From: Thermoplasmata archaeon
Lineage (GTDB): Archaea; Thermoplasmatota; Thermoplasmata; Thermoplasmatales; Thermoplasmataceae
Reading direction: 5' to 3'
Length of the DNA: 6,816 nucleotides
Assembly: GCA_021797525.1 (NCBI GenBank)
Contig: JAJZZQ010000014.1
Span: forward strand, 1-6,816
Shown here: positions 5,746 to 6,816 of the stretch, in pieces
How the letters are laid out: every line of letters starts with the position of its first letter
Position numbering within the stretch: the first letter of the stretch is position 1
The notes under the pieces: generated by a model
Database searches by the model: none
What the model saw: the letters and a program-made list of their open reading frames with translations, nothing else
What the model was told of the DNA's origin: nothing
Position numbers and translations under genes: made by a program

Positions 5746-6816
5746 GACCTACCCCCATTTTTATGTCATACTTTTCAGGATCCAGAATCCGCCTGAAATC
5801 AAGAACCGTTTTTCCTTCAAGCATTTTGATGGGCATATTCGCAAAATCTCTCCATTCGGTTGCTGTTACCACAATATCACTTTCGCTTATGCAGGTTTGC
5901 ATGTCTTTACAGATATTGACTCCCTCAAGATTCTTTATAACTGGGTCATAGGCATTAATAACTGCACCCTTCTCCTTCAACCGGGATATTAGAAGTATCG
6001 ATCTGCTCTCCCTCAGGTCATTTGTGAGATCCTTGAAGCTTAAACCAAGAACGCACACTCTGGATCCTGAGAAAGATATCCCTCTTTCCATGGTGTTTTG
6101 CAATATTTGGGATACCCGGTTCTCATTGTATCCATATACTTCTCTGAGAATGCTCATGTCAATACCCTTTGATCTAGCAAATGTTATCAATGCCTGCGTA
6201 TCTTTCGGGAAACAAGATCCACCGAAACCCAAACCGGCTTTGAGGAATTCCTTCCCTATCCGTTTATCCAGACCCATGCCCTTTGCAACTACGTTTACAT
6301 CTGCACCCGGTATCTTCTCACAGAGATCCGCCATCTGGTTGATGAATGATATTTTTGTTGCCAGAAATGCGTTACTGGCATATTTTATCAGCTCTGCATT
6401 TGCGTTTGTTGTAACTATTGCAGGCGATCCTGTAAAGCTCCAGATCTCCTTTACTACATCACAGGGTTCACCGCCTATGACTATCCTGTCAGGGTGTTCC
6501 GTATCATAAATGGCATTACCCTCCCTTGTGAATTCAGGATTTGAAATTACTTTCATTCCAGTTCTCTCGGATATAAAAGATGCAGTTCCAGGAACCACAG
6601 TGCTCTTGATTATCAGTATAGCAGATCTGTTGATCTTCGCAACCTCATCAGCTGCCTTTGTAACATAGCTGAGATCTATGTTTCCAGAAATATTTGGTGT
6701 TGGCACTGTTATGAAGATAGCTTCGCATTCTGACAGTGCGGAATAATCATCTGAAAAGATCAGGTTCTTCCTTCCACTGATCAGATACTTCTCAAGATCT
6801 GGCTCAAAAATTGGAA
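5732..6816 (-). CDS. ugd: UDP-glucose 6-dehydrogenase (partial, N-terminus outside window)
   Basis: Oxidises UDP-glucose to UDP-glucuronate with two NAD+. The frame is open to the right edge and shows 360 residues; about 60-80 N-terminal residues with the first NAD-binding loop are missing against a usual length near 430. Visible numbering: FITVPTPN (34-41), KSTVVPGT (70-77), NPEFTREGNAIYD (92-104), NAFLATKISFINQMADLCE (148-166) with catalytic K154, and GFGGSCFPKD (196-205) with nucleophile C201. The GGSCFPKD form indicates UDP-glucose rather than UDP-N-acetylhexosamine dehydrogenase. The C-terminal domain begins VCVLGLSFK; its UDP-contact motif reads FKDLTNDLR where FKPXTDDXR is usual, keeping K261 and R268. 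A GTG at 6706 is internal (the VPTP motif), not the start. It directly precedes and overlaps galU. Confidence 0.94.
   Translation of the reverse strand, partial: PIFEPDLEKYLISGRKNLIFSDDYSALSECEAIFITVPTPNISGNIDLSYVTKAADEVAKINRSAILIIKSTVVPGTASFISERTGMKVISNPEFTREGNAIYDTEHPDRIVIGGEPCDVVKEIWSFTGSPAIVTTNANAELIKYASNAFLATKISFINQMADLCEKIPGADVNVVAKGMGLDKRIGKEFLKAGLGFGGSCFPKDTQALITFARSKGIDMSILREVYGYNENRVSQILQNTMERGISFSGSRVCVLGLSFKDLTNDLRESRSILLISRLKEKGAVINAYDPVIKNLEGVNICKDMQTCISESDIVVTATEWRDFANMPIKMLEGKTVLDFRRILDPEKYDIKMGVGLGKN
5751..5756 (-). promoter_or_regulatory. Shine-Dalgarno-like GGGGGT for galU inside ugd
   Basis: On the - strand GGGGGT (5756-5751) lies five bases before the galU TTG start and within the last codons of ugd. 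It differs by one base from GGAGGT. With the 14-base gene overlap it points to re-initiation or coupled translation of galU by ribosomes finishing ugd. Confidence 0.4.

Noticed and set aside
6024..6509. A 161-codon open frame on the + strand opposite ugd
   Set aside because: It lies entirely antisense to the conserved catalytic part of ugd, its translation shows no fold-like pattern, and the length is explained by the codon bias of the opposite strand.
5732..6706. GTG at 6706 as the start of ugd
   Set aside because: The frame continues to the right edge with typical dehydrogenase sequence (EPDLEKYLISG, ECEAIFIT), and the GTG is the valine of the conserved VPTP motif.
1..6816. CRISPR array, tRNA or rRNA genes, insertion sequence or defence system
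   Set aside because: I found no regularly spaced repeats, cloverleaf-like segments, transposase motifs or terminal inverted repeats; nearly all the DNA is accounted for by glycan genes.

Overview
The window is best read as part of a surface-glycan (protein N-glycosylation, glycolipid or lipoglycan) biosynthesis locus from an archaeon. A moderately AT-rich euryarchaeon of the Thermoplasmata type is my best guess. The archaeal reading rests on TATA-like boxes about 25 bases from start codons (TAAATATA, AATATTTA, TTTATATAA), apparently leaderless genes, and almost exclusively TTG or GTG starts. The lineage is inference; no rRNA or marker gene is present.

Layout. On the + strand, bases 1-111 are the last 36 codons of an unidentified membrane protein, followed by a family-2 glycosyltransferase (GT2, 162-1118) with a C-terminal membrane segment. 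These converge on four complete genes and one partial gene on the - strand. Read in transcription order from the right edge, these are: UDP-glucose 6-dehydrogenase (start outside the window, ending at 5732); a GalU-type UTP-glucose-1-phosphate uridylyltransferase overlapping it by 14 bases (5745-4942); and three GT4-type glycosyltransferases (4875-3712, 3468-2377, 2195-1161). Spacers of 243 and 181 bases separate the three GT4 genes, and each GT4 gene has its own TATA-like box, so they are probably independent or only partly co-transcribed units. The ugd-galU pair is translationally coupled.

How the genes work together. GalU makes UDP-glucose from glucose-1-phosphate and UTP. The dehydrogenase oxidises UDP-glucose to UDP-glucuronate. 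The three GT4 enzymes and the GT2 enzyme would then transfer sugars, possibly including glucose and glucuronate, to a growing glycan at the cytoplasmic face of the membrane. The truncated membrane protein at the left edge could be a flippase, polymerase or oligosaccharyltransferase, but its fragment is too short to say. In Haloferax volcanii a comparable pair (AglF, AglM) feeds N-glycosylation.

I see no mobile element, CRISPR array, RNA gene or clearly new system. The most unusual points are the near-absence of ATG starts, a TATA box built into the galU stop codon with a hairpin at the predicted transcript start, a spacer (3469-3711) with repeats and a possible small + strand ORF, and a base-composition contrast between nucleotide-sugar genes and glycosyltransferases.
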